DNA of 64,000 bases from Microvirga flavescens (GTDB lineage: Bacteria; Pseudomonadota; Alphaproteobacteria; Rhizobiales; Beijerinckiaceae), in NCBI RefSeq assembly GCF_003290125.1, contig NZ_QMKH01000008.1, positions 1 through 64,000 of the forward strand. The letters run 5' to 3'. A model generated the notes under the pieces. That model saw nothing but the letters and a program-made list of their open reading frames with translations. It was not told the DNA's origin and made no database searches. Made by a program: the position numbers and the translations under genes. The stretch's first letter is position 1. Each line of letters opens with the position of its first letter. Below are positions 20,657 to 31,193 of this stretch, one piece after another.

Positions 20657-21373
20657 TCAGATCGTCTTGGCCGGATAGCGGCACAGGTCGTTGATGAGGC
20701 AGCGCGCGCATTCCGGCGTGCGCGCCTTGCACACATAGCGCCCGTGCAAAATCAGCCAGTGGTGGGCATGGAGCTTGAACTCACCGGGAACCAGCTTCTC
20801 GAGCGGTTCCTGCGTCTCCAGCGGCGTCTTCGTGTTGACGAGCGGAATGCGGTTGGCGACGCGGAAGATGTGCGTGTCGACGGCGATATGCGGAATGTGG
20901 AACGCGATGTTCATGACGACGCTCGCGGTCTTCTGCCCAACGCCGGGAAGACTAGTCAGCTCTTCCATCGTGCGCGGCACCGCGCCGCCGAAATCCTCCA
21001 CCAGCCGCCTCGACATGGCGATGACGTTCTTCGCCTTGGTGTTGAAATAGTTGAGCGTCCTGATGCGTTCGCGCACGCTCTCCTCGCCGAGCGCCAGCAT
21101 CTTCTGCGGCGTGTCGGCAATGGGGAAAAGCTGCCGCGTCGCCTTGTTGACCCCCACGTCGGTTGATTGCGCGGAGAGCAGCACCGCGACGAGCAGCGTA
21201 TATGGATTGACGTATTCCAGCTCGCCTTCCGGGTGCGGATTGGCCGCCTCAAACCGACGAAAGATTTCGAGAACCGTCGCCTTGTCGACCGGCTTCGGCT
21301 GACGGGCGGGTTTCTTGGCGGGCGCAGTGGCCTTCGTGGCCTTGCGGCGGGATGACGGCTTCAGATCGGACAT
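20657..21373 (-). CDS. nth: Endonuclease III
   Basis: A bifunctional DNA glycosylase/AP lyase that removes oxidised pyrimidines. The 238-residue protein has a Lys/Ala-rich N-terminal tail, the helix-hairpin-helix LTSLPGVGQKTASVV containing the catalytic Lys, the catalytic Asp in IAVDTHIFRV, and the [4Fe-4S] cysteine cluster near the C-terminus (CKARTPECARCLINDLC). I chose the Met at 21373. Longer upstream frames cross into the divergent DUF2244 gene. Confidence 0.96.
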   Translation of the reverse strand: MSDLKPSSRRKATKATAPAKKPARQPKPVDKATVLEIFRRFEAANPHPEGELEYVNPYTLLVAVLLSAQSTDVGVNKATRQLFPIADTPQKMLALGEESVRERIRTLNYFNTKAKNVIAMSRRLVEDFGGAVPRTMEELTSLPGVGQKTASVVMNIAFHIPHIAVDTHIFRVANRIPLVNTKTPLETQEPLEKLVPGEFKLHAHHWLILHGRYVCKARTPECARCLINDLCRYPAKTI

Positions 21374-21394
21374 GAGCGCGTTATAATCCCCGGC

Positions 21395-21913
21395 ATGGAA
21401 AACGGCAAAGCAGCCAACGCAGCAACGGATCAGGCCGAGCGGTTCGAGAAACCCATCTTCGCGGCCACCATCCGCCCGCACCGGTCGCTGGGCCCCAAGG
21501 GCTTCCGTGTCGTGATGGCGCTCATGTGCATCACCTCCATCGTCGCGAGCCTTCCCTTCGTCATTCTCGGCTTCTGGCCCGTGGTCGGCTTTTTCGGCCT
21601 CGACTTTCTCGGGCTTTATCTCGCTCTTCGCATCAACGACCAGCACGGACGGGCCTTCGAGGAAGTCGTGCTGACGCCGGTGCGTATCCTGCTGCGCAAG
21701 GTCTCCCATCGCGGAGAAGCGCGGGAATGGTCCTTCAACCCGCTCTGGACGCGCCTCGCCCGGGCGGAGGACGAGGAGTTTGGCCTCATGCAGCTCGCTC
21801 TGACGTCACGCGGCCAGAGCGTCGTCATCGCCCACGAACTCTCTCCTCCGGAGCGGGAGACTTTCGCCGAAGCTTTCGGGCGGGCTCTGGCTGACGTCAA
21901 ACGGGGCTATTGA
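21395..21913 (+). CDS. DUF2244 domain membrane protein
   Basis: This 172-residue protein has two closely spaced transmembrane segments (residues about 40-75, VMALMCITSIVASLPFVILG and FWPVVGFFGLDFLGLYLAL) followed by a cytoplasmic beta-rich domain with LTPVRILLRKVSHRGEAREW and a C-terminal PPERETFAEAFGRALADV. This is the DUF2244 layout. Function is unknown. It is divergent from nth, 21 bases from its start, and reads toward the split ada-like gene. Confidence 0.88.
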   Translation: MENGKAANAATDQAERFEKPIFAATIRPHRSLGPKGFRVVMALMCITSIVASLPFVILGFWPVVGFFGLDFLGLYLALRINDQHGRAFEEVVLTPVRILLRKVSHRGEAREWSFNPLWTRLARAEDEEFGLMQLALTSRGQSVVIAHELSPPERETFAEAFGRALADVKRGY

Positions 21914-21982
21914 AGCGGGACGGGCCGCAGGAATCGGGTGTCGGCCTCGCGAGAGGGAGGCTAATGTGTCTCCCAACAGAGG

Positions 21983-22888
21983 ATGAATGCCATGTTGAGC
22001 GCCCTGCGAGACATCACCATCGAGCCGTCAGCCGTCGAGACCCCAGAGGGGCCGGTGGCGGATTACGAGCGCGTCCGGGACATTATCGCCTATATCTCCG
22101 AACACTGGCGCGAGCAGCCCTCCCTGGAGGCCATCGCGGAGCATGTCGGCGTCTCGACGACCCATGTGCACCACCTTTTCCGCCGCTGGTCGGGCCTGTC
22201 GCCCAAGGCCTTCCTGCAGGCGATCACCCTCGACAACGCCAAGGCGATGCTGACCTCCTCCGCCAGCGTTCTCGAAACCACTTATGAGGTCGGCTTGTCC
22301 GGCCCCGCGCGCCTGCACGACCTTTTCGTGACGCACGAGGCCATGACGCCGGGGGACTACAAAGTGGGTGGCGCAGGGCTCACCATGCGCTACGGCTTCC
22401 ACCCCTCCCCCTTCGGGGAAGCGGTTCTGGTGGCCACCGACCGGGGGCTCGCCGGCCTCGGCTTCGTGGACAAGGGCAACCGGCACGCTGCGCTGGAGGA
22501 TCTGACCCGGCGCTGGCCGAAGGCGACTTATGTCGAGGATGCCGCCGCAACGGCCCCCCTCGCCCGACGCATTTTCGACCCCCATCGCTGGTAGGAGGAG
22601 CAGCCCCTGAAGGTCGTTCTCATCGGCACGGATTTCGAGGTCCGGGTCTGGCAGACCCTGCTTCGCATTCCCCGCGACAAGGCGACAACCTATTCCGATA
22701 TCGCCCGGCACATCGGCAAGCCCTCCGCCGCCCGGGCGGTCGGGGCGGCTGTCGGCAAGAACCCGATCTCCTTCGTCGTCCCCTGCCATCGCGTGCTCGG
22801 ACGCTCGGGGGCCCTGACCGGCTACCATTGGGGCCTCACCCGCAAGCAGGCGATCCTGGGCTGGGAGGCGGGGCAGACCGCGACCTGA
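21983..22888 (+). pseudogene. AraC HTH / methylated-DNA-protein-cysteine methyltransferase (Ada-like) split by an in-frame TAG
   Basis: Reading from ATG 21983, an AraC-type helix-turn-helix region (SLEAIAEHVGVSTTHVHHLF, GLSPKAFLQAITLDNAKAML) is followed by an Ogt N-terminal domain and then a TAG at 22592-22594 after FDPHRW. The same frame continues to TGA 22886 with the whole Ogt catalytic domain: IGTDFEVRVWQTLLRIP, ATTYSDIA, SARAVGAAVGKNPISFVVP (written in part), the PCHR cysteine (TGC at 22784), LTGYHWGLTRKQAILGWE. Read through, the product would be 301 residues. Right after the TAG, AGGAGG lies eight bases before an in-frame CTG at 22607. So this is a nonsense-mutated gene, a sequence error, or a two-part gene with reinitiation. 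Confidence 0.85.
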
Positions 22889-22955
22889 CGATCGGGCGAT
22901 TCCCGGCGGTTTCTCACAGGCTCGGCTTTTACCGCAAACAACGTCGCACCTTCGA

Positions 22956-22987
22956 CTTGCGGCCCTCGCGGCGCCTTCTTATATCAG
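22956..22987 (+). promoter_or_regulatory. RpoH (sigma-32) promoter of dnaK
   Basis: The -35 element CTTG (22956-22959) is followed after exactly 18 bases by CTTATAT (22978-22984) and a G three positions later. This is a full match to the alphaproteobacterial RpoH pattern CTTG-N17/18-CYTATnTnnG as I know it. Transcription would start near 22992, giving a leader of about 110 bases before the dnaK ATG. That leader contains a GCCGAGC/GCTCGGC hairpin at 23054-23076. Confidence 0.85.
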
Positions 22988-23104
22988 CGCCGTAGGCAGG
23001 GTTCGGGCCGGGTTTCCGGCAGAGCCCTGTCATTCGTTCAACCACAGCCATGGGCCGAGCTGCTTCGGGGCTCGGCGGTCTGCTTGAAAGTGAGGGATCC
23101 CGCC

Positions 23105-25018
<1,914 letters not shown>

Positions 25019-25044
25019 AGTCTCATGACCGCGTCTTGAGAGTT

Positions 25045-25079
25045 CGGCACCCGGTTGATGATCCGCCGGGTGCCGTTTT
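25045..25079 (+). terminator. Rho-independent terminator or attenuator after dnaK
   Basis: A 10-bp GC-rich stem (CGGCACCCGG paired with CCGGGTGCCG) with an 11-base loop, followed by TTTTC, begins 27 bases after the dnaK stop. It would end or attenuate transcription before the YdeI-like/dnaJ pair, giving more dnaK than dnaJ message from the heat-shock promoter. Confidence 0.75.
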
Positions 25080-25105
25080 CACAAGACGAGCTGGAAGGCC
25101 CATAA

Positions 25106-25297
25106 ATGTCTGAACTACCGCCGGATATCCGTGATGCTCTCGCCAGGAATGGCGATGCGACACGCGTTTTCGAAAAGCTGTCGCCGTCCCACCAGCGCGA
25201 ATATCTGCGCTGGGCCGAGGAGGCGAAAAAGCCGGAAACGCGTCAGAAACGGACCGGCGGCATGATGGAGCGGCTCGCCGCTCCCAAGGGCGCCTGA
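25106..25297 (+). CDS. Small YdeI/OmpD-associated (YdeI-like) protein
   Basis: A 63-residue protein, [20 protein letters not shown] followed by [20 protein letters not shown], then a basic [14 protein letters not shown] end. This matches the C-terminal module found in YdeI/OmpD-associated (bacteriocin-protection) proteins, here as a free-standing unit. Its molecular role is unclear. Only one base separates its TGA from the dnaJ ATG, so it is almost certainly cotranscribed and coupled with dnaJ. Confidence 0.8.
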   Translation: MSELPPDIRDALARNGDATRVFEKLSPSHQREYLRWAEEAKKPETRQKRTGGMMERLAAPKGA

Positions 25298-25298
25298 A

Positions 25299-26441
25299 AT
25301 GTCCAAACGCGACTATTATGAAGTTCTCGGGGTTTCGAAAACCGTGACGGAGGTGGAGTTGAAATCCGCCTTCCGCAAGCTCGCGATGCAGCATCACCCG
25401 GACCGCAACCCCGGGAATCACGAAGCCGAGGTCAAGTTCAAGGAAATCAACGAGGCGTACCAGACGCTCTCGGACGGCCAGAAGCGGGCGGCCTACGACC
25501 GTTACGGCCATGAGGCCTTCGCCAATGGCGGCGGCGGGCCCGGCGGGCCGGGCTTCGGCAACGATTTCTCCGACTTCATGTCGGACATTTTCGAGAATTT
25601 CTTCGGCGACGGGCGCGGCCGTGGTGGACGCAGCACGGGCGGGCGCGAACGTGGCGCCGACATGCGTTACAACCTCGAAATCTCTCTCGAGGAAGCCTTC
25701 AAGGGCAAGACCGCCGAGCTCAAGATCCCGACCGCGATCACCTGCGACGTCTGCTCCGGCACCGGCGCGAAGGCAGGTTCGAAGCCCAAGCCCTGCCCGA
25801 CCTGTGGCGGCGCGGGGCGGGTTCGCGCGCAGCAGGGCTTCTTCTCCATCGAGCGCACCTGCCCGAACTGTCACGGACGCGGCGAGGTCATCGACGATCC
25901 ATGCGGCAACTGCCACGGGGCGGGCCGGGTAACGCGGGAGCGCACGCTCTCGGTCAACATTCCGGCAGGCGTCGAGGAAGGCACCCGCATCCGCCTCTCC
26001 GGCGAGGGCGAGGCCGGCCTTCGCGGCGGGCCTTCGGGCGATCTTTACATCTTCCTGTCGATCAAGCCGCACGAGTTCTTCCAGCGCGATGGGGCGGACC
26101 TGTTCTGCCGCGTGCCGATCTCGATGGTGGCGGCCTCCCTCGGCGGCGAGTTCACCGTGCCCAATATCGACGGCAGCGACGCGAAGGTGAAGGTTCCGGA
26201 AGGCACCCAGTCGGGTAAGCAGTTCCGCCTGAAGGGCAAGGGCATGCCGGTTCTGCGCTCCCGCGATGTGGGCGACCTCTATATCCAGGTCGTCGTTGAG
26301 ACACCGCAAAAGCTCACGAAGCGCCAACGCGAGCTTCTGACGGAGTTCGAGCAGGAGTGCTCGAAGGACACACACCCCGAAAGTTCGGGTTTCTTCACCC
26401 GCGTTCGGGAATTTATCGATGGTCTTGGTGGACCCGGTTAA
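25299..26441 (+). CDS. dnaJ: Chaperone protein DnaJ (Hsp40)
   Basis: The co-chaperone that delivers substrates to DnaK and stimulates its ATPase. The 380-residue protein has a J domain with the HPD motif ([11 protein letters not shown]), a Gly/Phe-rich linker ([14 protein letters not shown]), four CxxCxGxG zinc-binding repeats ([43 protein letters not shown]) and the C-terminal substrate-binding domain. It is a type I DnaJ. It is separated from dnaK by a hairpin and the small YdeI-like gene. Confidence 0.98.
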   Translation: MSKRDYYEVLGVSKTVTEVELKSAFRKLAMQHHPDRNPGNHEAEVKFKEINEAYQTLSDGQKRAAYDRYGHEAFANGGGGPGGPGFGNDFSDFMSDIFENFFGDGRGRGGRSTGGRERGADMRYNLEISLEEAFKGKTAELKIPTAITCDVCSGTGAKAGSKPKPCPTCGGAGRVRAQQGFFSIERTCPNCHGRGEVIDDPCGNCHGAGRVTRERTLSVNIPAGVEEGTRIRLSGEGEAGLRGGPSGDLYIFLSIKPHEFFQRDGADLFCRVPISMVAASLGGEFTVPNIDGSDAKVKVPEGTQSGKQFRLKGKGMPVLRSRDVGDLYIQVVVETPQKLTKRQRELLTEFEQECSKDTHPESSGFFTRVREFIDGLGGPG

Positions 26442-26472
26442 CTTGACGGTCGTTTTTATTGAGTTCTAAAGA

Positions 26473-27129
26473 GTGACCGCGATCCGCCCGCAAGAGGTTC
26501 AAAAAGTGCTTCAGTCGTTTCAGAGACCGACGCCGCGAAAGCATCCTCTCAGCAAGGATCGTTTTCAGGACGAAGCCCGTTTCCTGCGCTCCTGGCTTGA
26601 ACGGCCTCTGGTGATCGGGGCGGTCACGCCCTCCGGCAAGGTTCTGGCCCGGACGATGGCCTCCTTCGTGGATACCCGCCTGCCGGGACCGATTCTGGAG
26701 CTTGGCCCCGGCACCGGGCCGGTGACCGATGCCCTGGTGCGGCGCGGGGTGGCGCAGGAGCGCCTGATCCTCGTGGAATTCAACCCGGAATTCTGCCAGC
26801 TCCTGAAGCGCCGCTTCCCGCGGGCGACGATCATTCAGGGCGATGCCTACGATCTCAATGAGACCCTCGCCGGCGTGCTGAGCGAGCCTGCGGCAGCGAC
26901 GGTGTCGAGCCTCCCGCTCTTCACCAAACCCATGGAACAGCGCACCGGCCTTCTCGAGACGGCGCAGTCCCTGATGCATCCGGACGCGCCCTTCATCCAG
27001 TTCACGTATGCGGTCGTGCCGCCGATTCCGGCGCGCTCGCCCTTCTACCGCACCCGCGCCTCCAACCGGATCTGGCGCAATCTCCCTCCGGCCCGCGTGT
27101 GGGTCTACAACAAGGCGACGACCCCATGA
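26473..27129 (+). CDS. Class I SAM methyltransferase, PmtA-like phospholipid N-methyltransferase
   Basis: A 218-residue protein resembling rhizobial PmtA, which methylates phosphatidylethanolamine on the way to phosphatidylcholine. It has [20 protein letters not shown], the SAM-binding [15 protein letters not shown] (motif I), [22 protein letters not shown] and SSLPLFTKP. The amphipathic basic N-terminus is typical of membrane-associated PmtA. The start is a GTG. The stop overlaps the pyrF ATG in an ATGA, so the two are coupled. Activity toward PE is inferred from family resemblance only. Confidence 0.75.
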   Translation: MTAIRPQEVQKVLQSFQRPTPRKHPLSKDRFQDEARFLRSWLERPLVIGAVTPSGKVLARTMASFVDTRLPGPILELGPGTGPVTDALVRRGVAQERLILVEFNPEFCQLLKRRFPRATIIQGDAYDLNETLAGVLSEPAAATVSSLPLFTKPMEQRTGLLETAQSLMHPDAPFIQFTYAVVPPIPARSPFYRTRASNRIWRNLPPARVWVYNKATTP

Positions 27130-27866
27130 GTGACGCGATGCCCCTTTCCTCGGATTCCATTCCGGTAGGGGATGTTCGCGACAGACTCATTATCGGCCTC
27201 GATGTTCCCTCCCCCGATGAGGCGCGCGCCATCGTCAAGCGCATCGGCGATGCGGGAACGTTCTACAAGATCGGCTACCAGCTCGCTTATGCAGGCGGCT
27301 TCGAGATCGCGAGGGAATTGATCGCCGAGGGCAAGAAGGTCTTCATGGACCTCAAGCTCCATGACATCGGCAACACCGTCGAGGAGGGCGTACGCTCCGT
27401 CGCGAAACTCGGCGCAACGTTTCTCACCGTCCACGCCTATCCGCAGACCATGAGCGCAGCGGTCGCCGGCAAGGCGGGCTCGAACCTCAAGATCCTCGCG
27501 GTCACTGTTCTCACGTCCTATTCGGATCAGGATCTCGTCGAGGCGGGCTATGCCCCCGTTTCGACGGATGAGCTCGTCGCAAAGCGGGCGGGCCAGGCGC
27601 GGGATCTCGGCATCGACGGCATCGTGTGCGCGGCAACGGAGGCCGCGAAGGTGCGCGCCATCGTCGGCCCGAACCTCGCCATCGTGACACCGGGCATCCG
27701 CCCTGCCGGTTCCTCGGCTGATGACCAGAAACGCATCGTTACGCCGGGAGACGCCATCCGCGCGGGTGCAAGCCATCTCGTCGTGGCGCGCCCCATCGTG
27801 AAGGCCGCCGACCCGCGCGCGGCAGCACAAGCCATCGTCAAGGAGATGGCGGCGGCGCTCGCCTGA
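27126..27866 (+). CDS. pyrF: Orotidine 5'-phosphate decarboxylase
   Basis: It catalyses the last step of de novo UMP synthesis. It shows [27 protein letters not shown], the catalytic [13 protein letters not shown] (DxKxxD-type lysine and aspartate array), [19 protein letters not shown] and a C-terminal IVTPGIRP...[11 protein letters not shown] phosphate-binding part. The start at 27126 has AAGG upstream and overlaps the methyltransferase stop. A shorter start at 27138 is possible. The family length is about 230-245 residues, as here. Confidence 0.96.
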   Translation: MSDAMPLSSDSIPVGDVRDRLIIGLDVPSPDEARAIVKRIGDAGTFYKIGYQLAYAGGFEIARELIAEGKKVFMDLKLHDIGNTVEEGVRSVAKLGATFLTVHAYPQTMSAAVAGKAGSNLKILAVTVLTSYSDQDLVEAGYAPVSTDELVAKRAGQARDLGIDGIVCAATEAAKVRAIVGPNLAIVTPGIRPAGSSADDQKRIVTPGDAIRAGASHLVVARPIVKAADPRAAAQAIVKEMAAALA

Positions 27867-27892
27867 GTTTTTTTCAAAACCGCTGCCAGGGC

Positions 27893-27929
27893 AAATAAAA
27901 ACCGGAACGATTTTGCGACCGCTCCGGTT
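27893..27929 (-). terminator. Rho-independent terminator of the secreted phosphoesterase gene
   Basis: On the minus strand the stem AACCGGA pairs with TCCGGTT around a 16-base loop and is followed by TTTATTT. It begins 18 bases past the stop of the gene at 27947. The pyrF 3' end faces it from the other side. Confidence 0.65.
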
Positions 27930-27946
27930 CGTGTCATGTCGTCAAA

Positions 27947-28918
27947 TCAGTTCGACAGGTTCTCGCGCACGAGGAGCGGCGTCACGCCGAACACCGCCGG
28001 ATCGTCCGGATCGACGGTGACGCGCACCGCCTGCACCTGATCCGCACCCATGACCTGAAGACGCATCGCGTTCGGGATCGGCTTGAACTCGCTGTTGAGC
28101 AGCGGAACGTATTCAAAGGTGTGCTCATCGCCCTCGATCACGAGGAGCGGACGGTTGAGGGTCTTCGCGGCGCGTTCGATTCCCTTCAAGGTGTTGGCGA
28201 AGGCCGAGGCGACGGGCAGGCCGCCTGTCTTCTGGCGGATGTCGTAAGGGTTCGCCTGGAAACCGATGACCATCGCCTTCACGCCGCGCTCCGCCGCGCG
28301 CTTCACGCTGTCGTCGAGCCAGGCGATGTTGGCCTTGTCGCGCTCGAAATATTCCATCGCCGATTTCGGATTGAGCGGTTCGAAATTGTTGTTCGAGCCG
28401 ACCACATGCAGCGTGACGAACATCACGCCATTCTTCTCGAAACGGACATTCTCGACGAAGGTCTTGTGCTCGGGCATCACCAGCGCCTGGCTTTCAACCG
28501 GCATCGGCTTGCGGCCGAGGGACTGGCCGGGCTTGGGATAGAACATCGAACGGACGACGGAGAGGCGCTCCAGCGGGTCGAACTTGCCGGCGGCCTCGCG
28601 ATGGCAATCGGTCCACTCGTTATCGCCGGGCGTATAGACAAGCGGCCCCTCGAAGGTCGCGAATTGATCGAACACCTTCTGGAAATTCTCGTTCGAGCAC
28701 TGCGAGGAGCCCGACTTGATGTCGCCGATATGGAGCGAGAAGGCCGGGCCCGACTTGTTGATCGTCGCGATCAGGCGGTCGAACTTCTCGTAATCCTTCG
28801 GCAGGTTGTAGGGCATGTCGCCGAGGGCGACGAAGTCGAACGCATTCGGCCCTGCCGCGAGGCTTTGGGTCGTGAGCGCGAGAAGGCCGAGGCAGGCCGC
28901 CTTGAGAGTCCTGAGCAT
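27947..28918 (-). CDS. Secreted metallophosphoesterase-like protein
   Basis: A 323-residue exported protein. The signal peptide is MLRTLKAACLGLLALTTQ, cleaved near LAAG. The mature part follows the calcineurin-like phosphoesterase pattern: FVALGDMPY (metal-binding Asp), SLHIGDIKSG (GD), VYTPGDNEWTDC (GDNE), LHVVGSNN and LLVIEGDEHTFEY in place of the usual GHxH. The final histidine motif is altered, so whether it is an active two-metal phosphatase is not certain. It is divergent from the DUF1330 pair. Confidence 0.72.
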   Translation of the reverse strand: MLRTLKAACLGLLALTTQSLAAGPNAFDFVALGDMPYNLPKDYEKFDRLIATINKSGPAFSLHIGDIKSGSSQCSNENFQKVFDQFATFEGPLVYTPGDNEWTDCHREAAGKFDPLERLSVVRSMFYPKPGQSLGRKPMPVESQALVMPEHKTFVENVRFEKNGVMFVTLHVVGSNNNFEPLNPKSAMEYFERDKANIAWLDDSVKRAAERGVKAMVIGFQANPYDIRQKTGGLPVASAFANTLKGIERAAKTLNRPLLVIEGDEHTFEYVPLLNSEFKPIPNAMRLQVMGADQVQAVRVTVDPDDPAVFGVTPLLVRENLSN

Positions 28919-29015
28919 CGAAAAATCCTTTGTTGGGACGAAAATTTCGATAAGTTGCGACCATCACAGCAGCATGACAGGACCGGCCTGTTTTTTGCTG
29001 ACCGAGGAGAGCCCT

Positions 29016-29306
29016 ATGCCCAAGGCCTTTGTCATCGCCCGCGTCACCGTCACCAACCCCGAGGCCTATGCCGAGTATGCCAAGGGGGCGACGGCAGCGA
29101 TCAAGCAATATGGCGGACGTCCTCTGGCCCGCGGCGGCGCTTATGAGGCGCTGGAGGGCGAGGCGCGCCCGCGCAACGTCGTGATCGAGTTCGAATCGAT
29201 GGAAGCAGCCCGCCGCTACTATCACTCGCCGGAATACCAGGCCGCCAAGGCCAAGCGCGACGGCGCATGCATCGCGGAATTCGTCCTCGTCGAAGGCGCC
29301 GAGTGA
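29016..29306 (+). CDS. DUF1330 domain protein, first of a tandem pair
   Basis: A 96-residue dimeric alpha/beta-barrel (ferredoxin-like) protein of the DUF1330 family: AFVIARVTVTNPEAYAEYAK, GRPLARGGAYEALEGEARPR, NVVIEFESMEAARRYYHSPE and YQAAKAKRDG. The family has no settled function. An Ile/Glu-rich last strand completes the fold. GAGGAGAGCCCT precedes the ATG. The stop overlaps the start of a paralogous gene (TGATG), so both are made from one message. Confidence 0.9.
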   Translation: MPKAFVIARVTVTNPEAYAEYAKGATAAIKQYGGRPLARGGAYEALEGEARPRNVVIEFESMEAARRYYHSPEYQAAKAKRDGACIAEFVLVEGAE

Positions 29307-29611
29307 TGGCCAAGGGCTACTGGATCGGCCGCGTCGACGTCAGCAACCCCGAGGCCTACAAGAACTACGTCGCGGCGAACGCCGCCGCGTTCTCGAAATA
29401 CGGCGCGCGCTTTCTGGTGCGCGGCGGCGCTTTCGAGACGGTGGAAGGGGAAAGCCGCGCGCGCAACGTGGTGATCGAATTTCCCTCCTACGAACAGGCG
29501 CTCGCCTGCTGGCACTCCCCCGAATACAAGGCGGCGAAGGCCGAACGGTACGGCCATGCCGTGGCCGACATCATCGTTATCGAAGGATATGACGGCCCGC
29601 AGCCGGGATAA
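29306..29611 (+). CDS. DUF1330 domain protein, second of a tandem pair
   Basis: A 101-residue paralogue of the preceding gene: GYWIGRVDVSNPEAYKNYVA, ARFLVRGGAFETVEGESRAR, NVVIEFPSYEQALACWHSPE and YKAAKAERYGHAVADIIVIE. Alignment by eye gives close identity along the whole length, so the pair arose by tandem duplication and then diverged. The ATG shares its A with the upstream TGA. The two products could form a heterodimer, which is inference. Confidence 0.9.
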   Translation: MAKGYWIGRVDVSNPEAYKNYVAANAAAFSKYGARFLVRGGAFETVEGESRARNVVIEFPSYEQALACWHSPEYKAAKAERYGHAVADIIVIEGYDGPQPG

Positions 29612-29641
29612 GGACTGACATCGACAAGTGCGGTGTTCTCT

Positions 29642-29658
29642 CCTCCCCTGTGGGGAGG
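29642..29658. repeat. Small GC-rich hairpin upstream of dapB
   Basis: CCTCCCC and GGGGAGG form a perfect 7-bp stem around TGT in the gap between the DUF1330 pair and dapB. There is no T tract, so it is a weak terminator at best. Similar CCTCCCC-N3-GGGGAGG units are scattered in Rhizobiales intergenic regions to my knowledge. Confidence 0.5.
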
Positions 29659-29684
29659 GGATTTGCGAAAGACAGGAGAGAAGC

Positions 29685-30494
29685 ATGAGCGAAATGCGAC
29701 TGGCGGTCGTCGGCGCGGGCGGACGCATGGGCCGCATGCTCATCAAGGCTATCGCGGAAACCGAGGGCTGCCGTCTCGTCGGCGCAATCGCGCGCGAGGG
29801 ATCCGCGCATCTCGGCCACGATGCCGGCATTCTCGCCGGGATCGGCCTTCTCGAAGTCAATGTGACGGACGATCCCCTGCCCGTTTTCGCGCAGGCCGAC
29901 GGCATTCTCGATTTCACCGCCCCTGCCGCCACGCGGACTTACGCGGCGCTGGCCGCGCAGGCGCGCATCGTCCATGTCATCGGCACCACAGGCCTTCAGG
30001 ACGAGGATTTCGAAAAGCTCGAAGCCGCCGCACGCCATGCGCGCATCGTCCAGTCGGGCAACATGTCGCTCGGAGTTAATCTTCTCGCGGGGCTCGTCCG
30101 CAAGGTCGCCGCGACCCTCGGCGACGATTTCGATATCGAGATTCTCGAAATGCACCACCGCATGAAGGTAGACGCGCCCTCCGGCACCGCGCTCCTTCTG
30201 GGAGAGGCGGCAGCGCAGGGGCGCAACGTCTCCCTCAAGGAGCATTCGGTGCGCATGCGCGACGGCCATACCGGCGCGCGCAAGGCGGGCGACATCGGCT
30301 TTGCCACCCTTCGCGGCGGCACGGTTGTCGGCGATCACACGGTGATGTTCGCGGGGGCCGGCGAGCGTCTCGAACTCTCTCATCGCGCCGAGGACCGCAG
30401 CATCTTCGCCCGTGGCGCGGTGCGCGCCGCGCTCTGGGCCTTCGACAAGAAGCCCGGCTACTACAGCATGGCGGACGTGCTCGGGTTGGAATAG
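29685..30494 (+). CDS. dapB: 4-hydroxy-tetrahydrodipicolinate reductase
   Basis: It reduces the dipicolinate precursor with NAD(P)H in the diaminopimelate/lysine pathway. The 269-residue protein has the Rossmann motif [40 protein letters not shown], the substrate-binding [19 protein letters not shown] (catalytic His and Lys), and [21 protein letters not shown]. The start at 29685 follows AGGAGAG. gpmA and a GNAT gene follow on the same strand. Confidence 0.97.
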   Translation: MSEMRLAVVGAGGRMGRMLIKAIAETEGCRLVGAIAREGSAHLGHDAGILAGIGLLEVNVTDDPLPVFAQADGILDFTAPAATRTYAALAAQARIVHVIGTTGLQDEDFEKLEAAARHARIVQSGNMSLGVNLLAGLVRKVAATLGDDFDIEILEMHHRMKVDAPSGTALLLGEAAAQGRNVSLKEHSVRMRDGHTGARKAGDIGFATLRGGTVVGDHTVMFAGAGERLELSHRAEDRSIFARGAVRAALWAFDKKPGYYSMADVLGLE

Positions 30495-30572
30495 CACCCT
30501 GAATCCTTGCCCTCATAGCCGCCATTCGCTATTCGCCTTGTCGCCGATAACCTCCAACCGGAGCCGCCTGCC

Positions 30573-31193
30573 ATGAACCGCCTTCTCGTCCTTGCCCGCC
30601 ACGGCCAGAGCGACTGGAACCTCAAGAACCTGTTCACCGGCTGGAAGGACCCTGGCCTGACCGATCTCGGCGTGGAGGAAGCCCGCGCGGCGGGACGCCG
30701 CCTGAAGGCGCTCGGCATCCAGTTCGACGTGGCCTACACGTCCGCGCTTTCGCGTGCGCAGCGCACCTGCCAGCTGATCCTGGAAGAGATCGGCCAGCCG
30801 GACCTCGCCGTCATCAAAGAGCAGGCGCTGAACGAGCGCGACTACGGCGACCTGTCGGGCCTCAACAAGGACGACGCCCGCGCCAAGTGGGGCGAGGAGC
30901 AGGTCCATGTGTGGCGCCGCTCCTATGACGTTCCGCCTCCCGGCGGCGAGAGCCTGAAGGACACCGTCGCCCGCGTGCTTCCCTACTACGTGAGCGAGAT
31001 CCTGCCTCGCGTGATGCGTGGCGAGCGCGTTCTCGTGGCCGCGCACGGCAACTCCCTGCGCGCCCTCGTGATGGTGCTCGACCGCCTGAGCGCGGACACG
31101 ATCCCCTCGATGGAACTCGCCACCGGCGTGCCGCTCGTCTACCGCCTCAAGGCCGACACCACTGTCGAGGACAAAAAGGTTCTCACCGCGTGA
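30573..31193 (+). CDS. gpmA: 2,3-bisphosphoglycerate-dependent phosphoglycerate mutase
   Basis: It interconverts 3- and 2-phosphoglycerate in glycolysis and gluconeogenesis. This 206-residue enzyme is the short alphaproteobacterial form. It has [20 protein letters not shown] with the phosphorylated His, the [14 protein letters not shown] helix, [29 protein letters not shown] and the second active-site His in [12 protein letters not shown]. Its TGA overlaps the GTG start of the next gene (GTGA). Confidence 0.96.
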   Translation: MNRLLVLARHGQSDWNLKNLFTGWKDPGLTDLGVEEARAAGRRLKALGIQFDVAYTSALSRAQRTCQLILEEIGQPDLAVIKEQALNERDYGDLSGLNKDDARAKWGEEQVHVWRRSYDVPPPGGESLKDTVARVLPYYVSEILPRVMRGERVLVAAHGNSLRALVMVLDRLSADTIPSMELATGVPLVYRLKADTTVEDKKVLTA

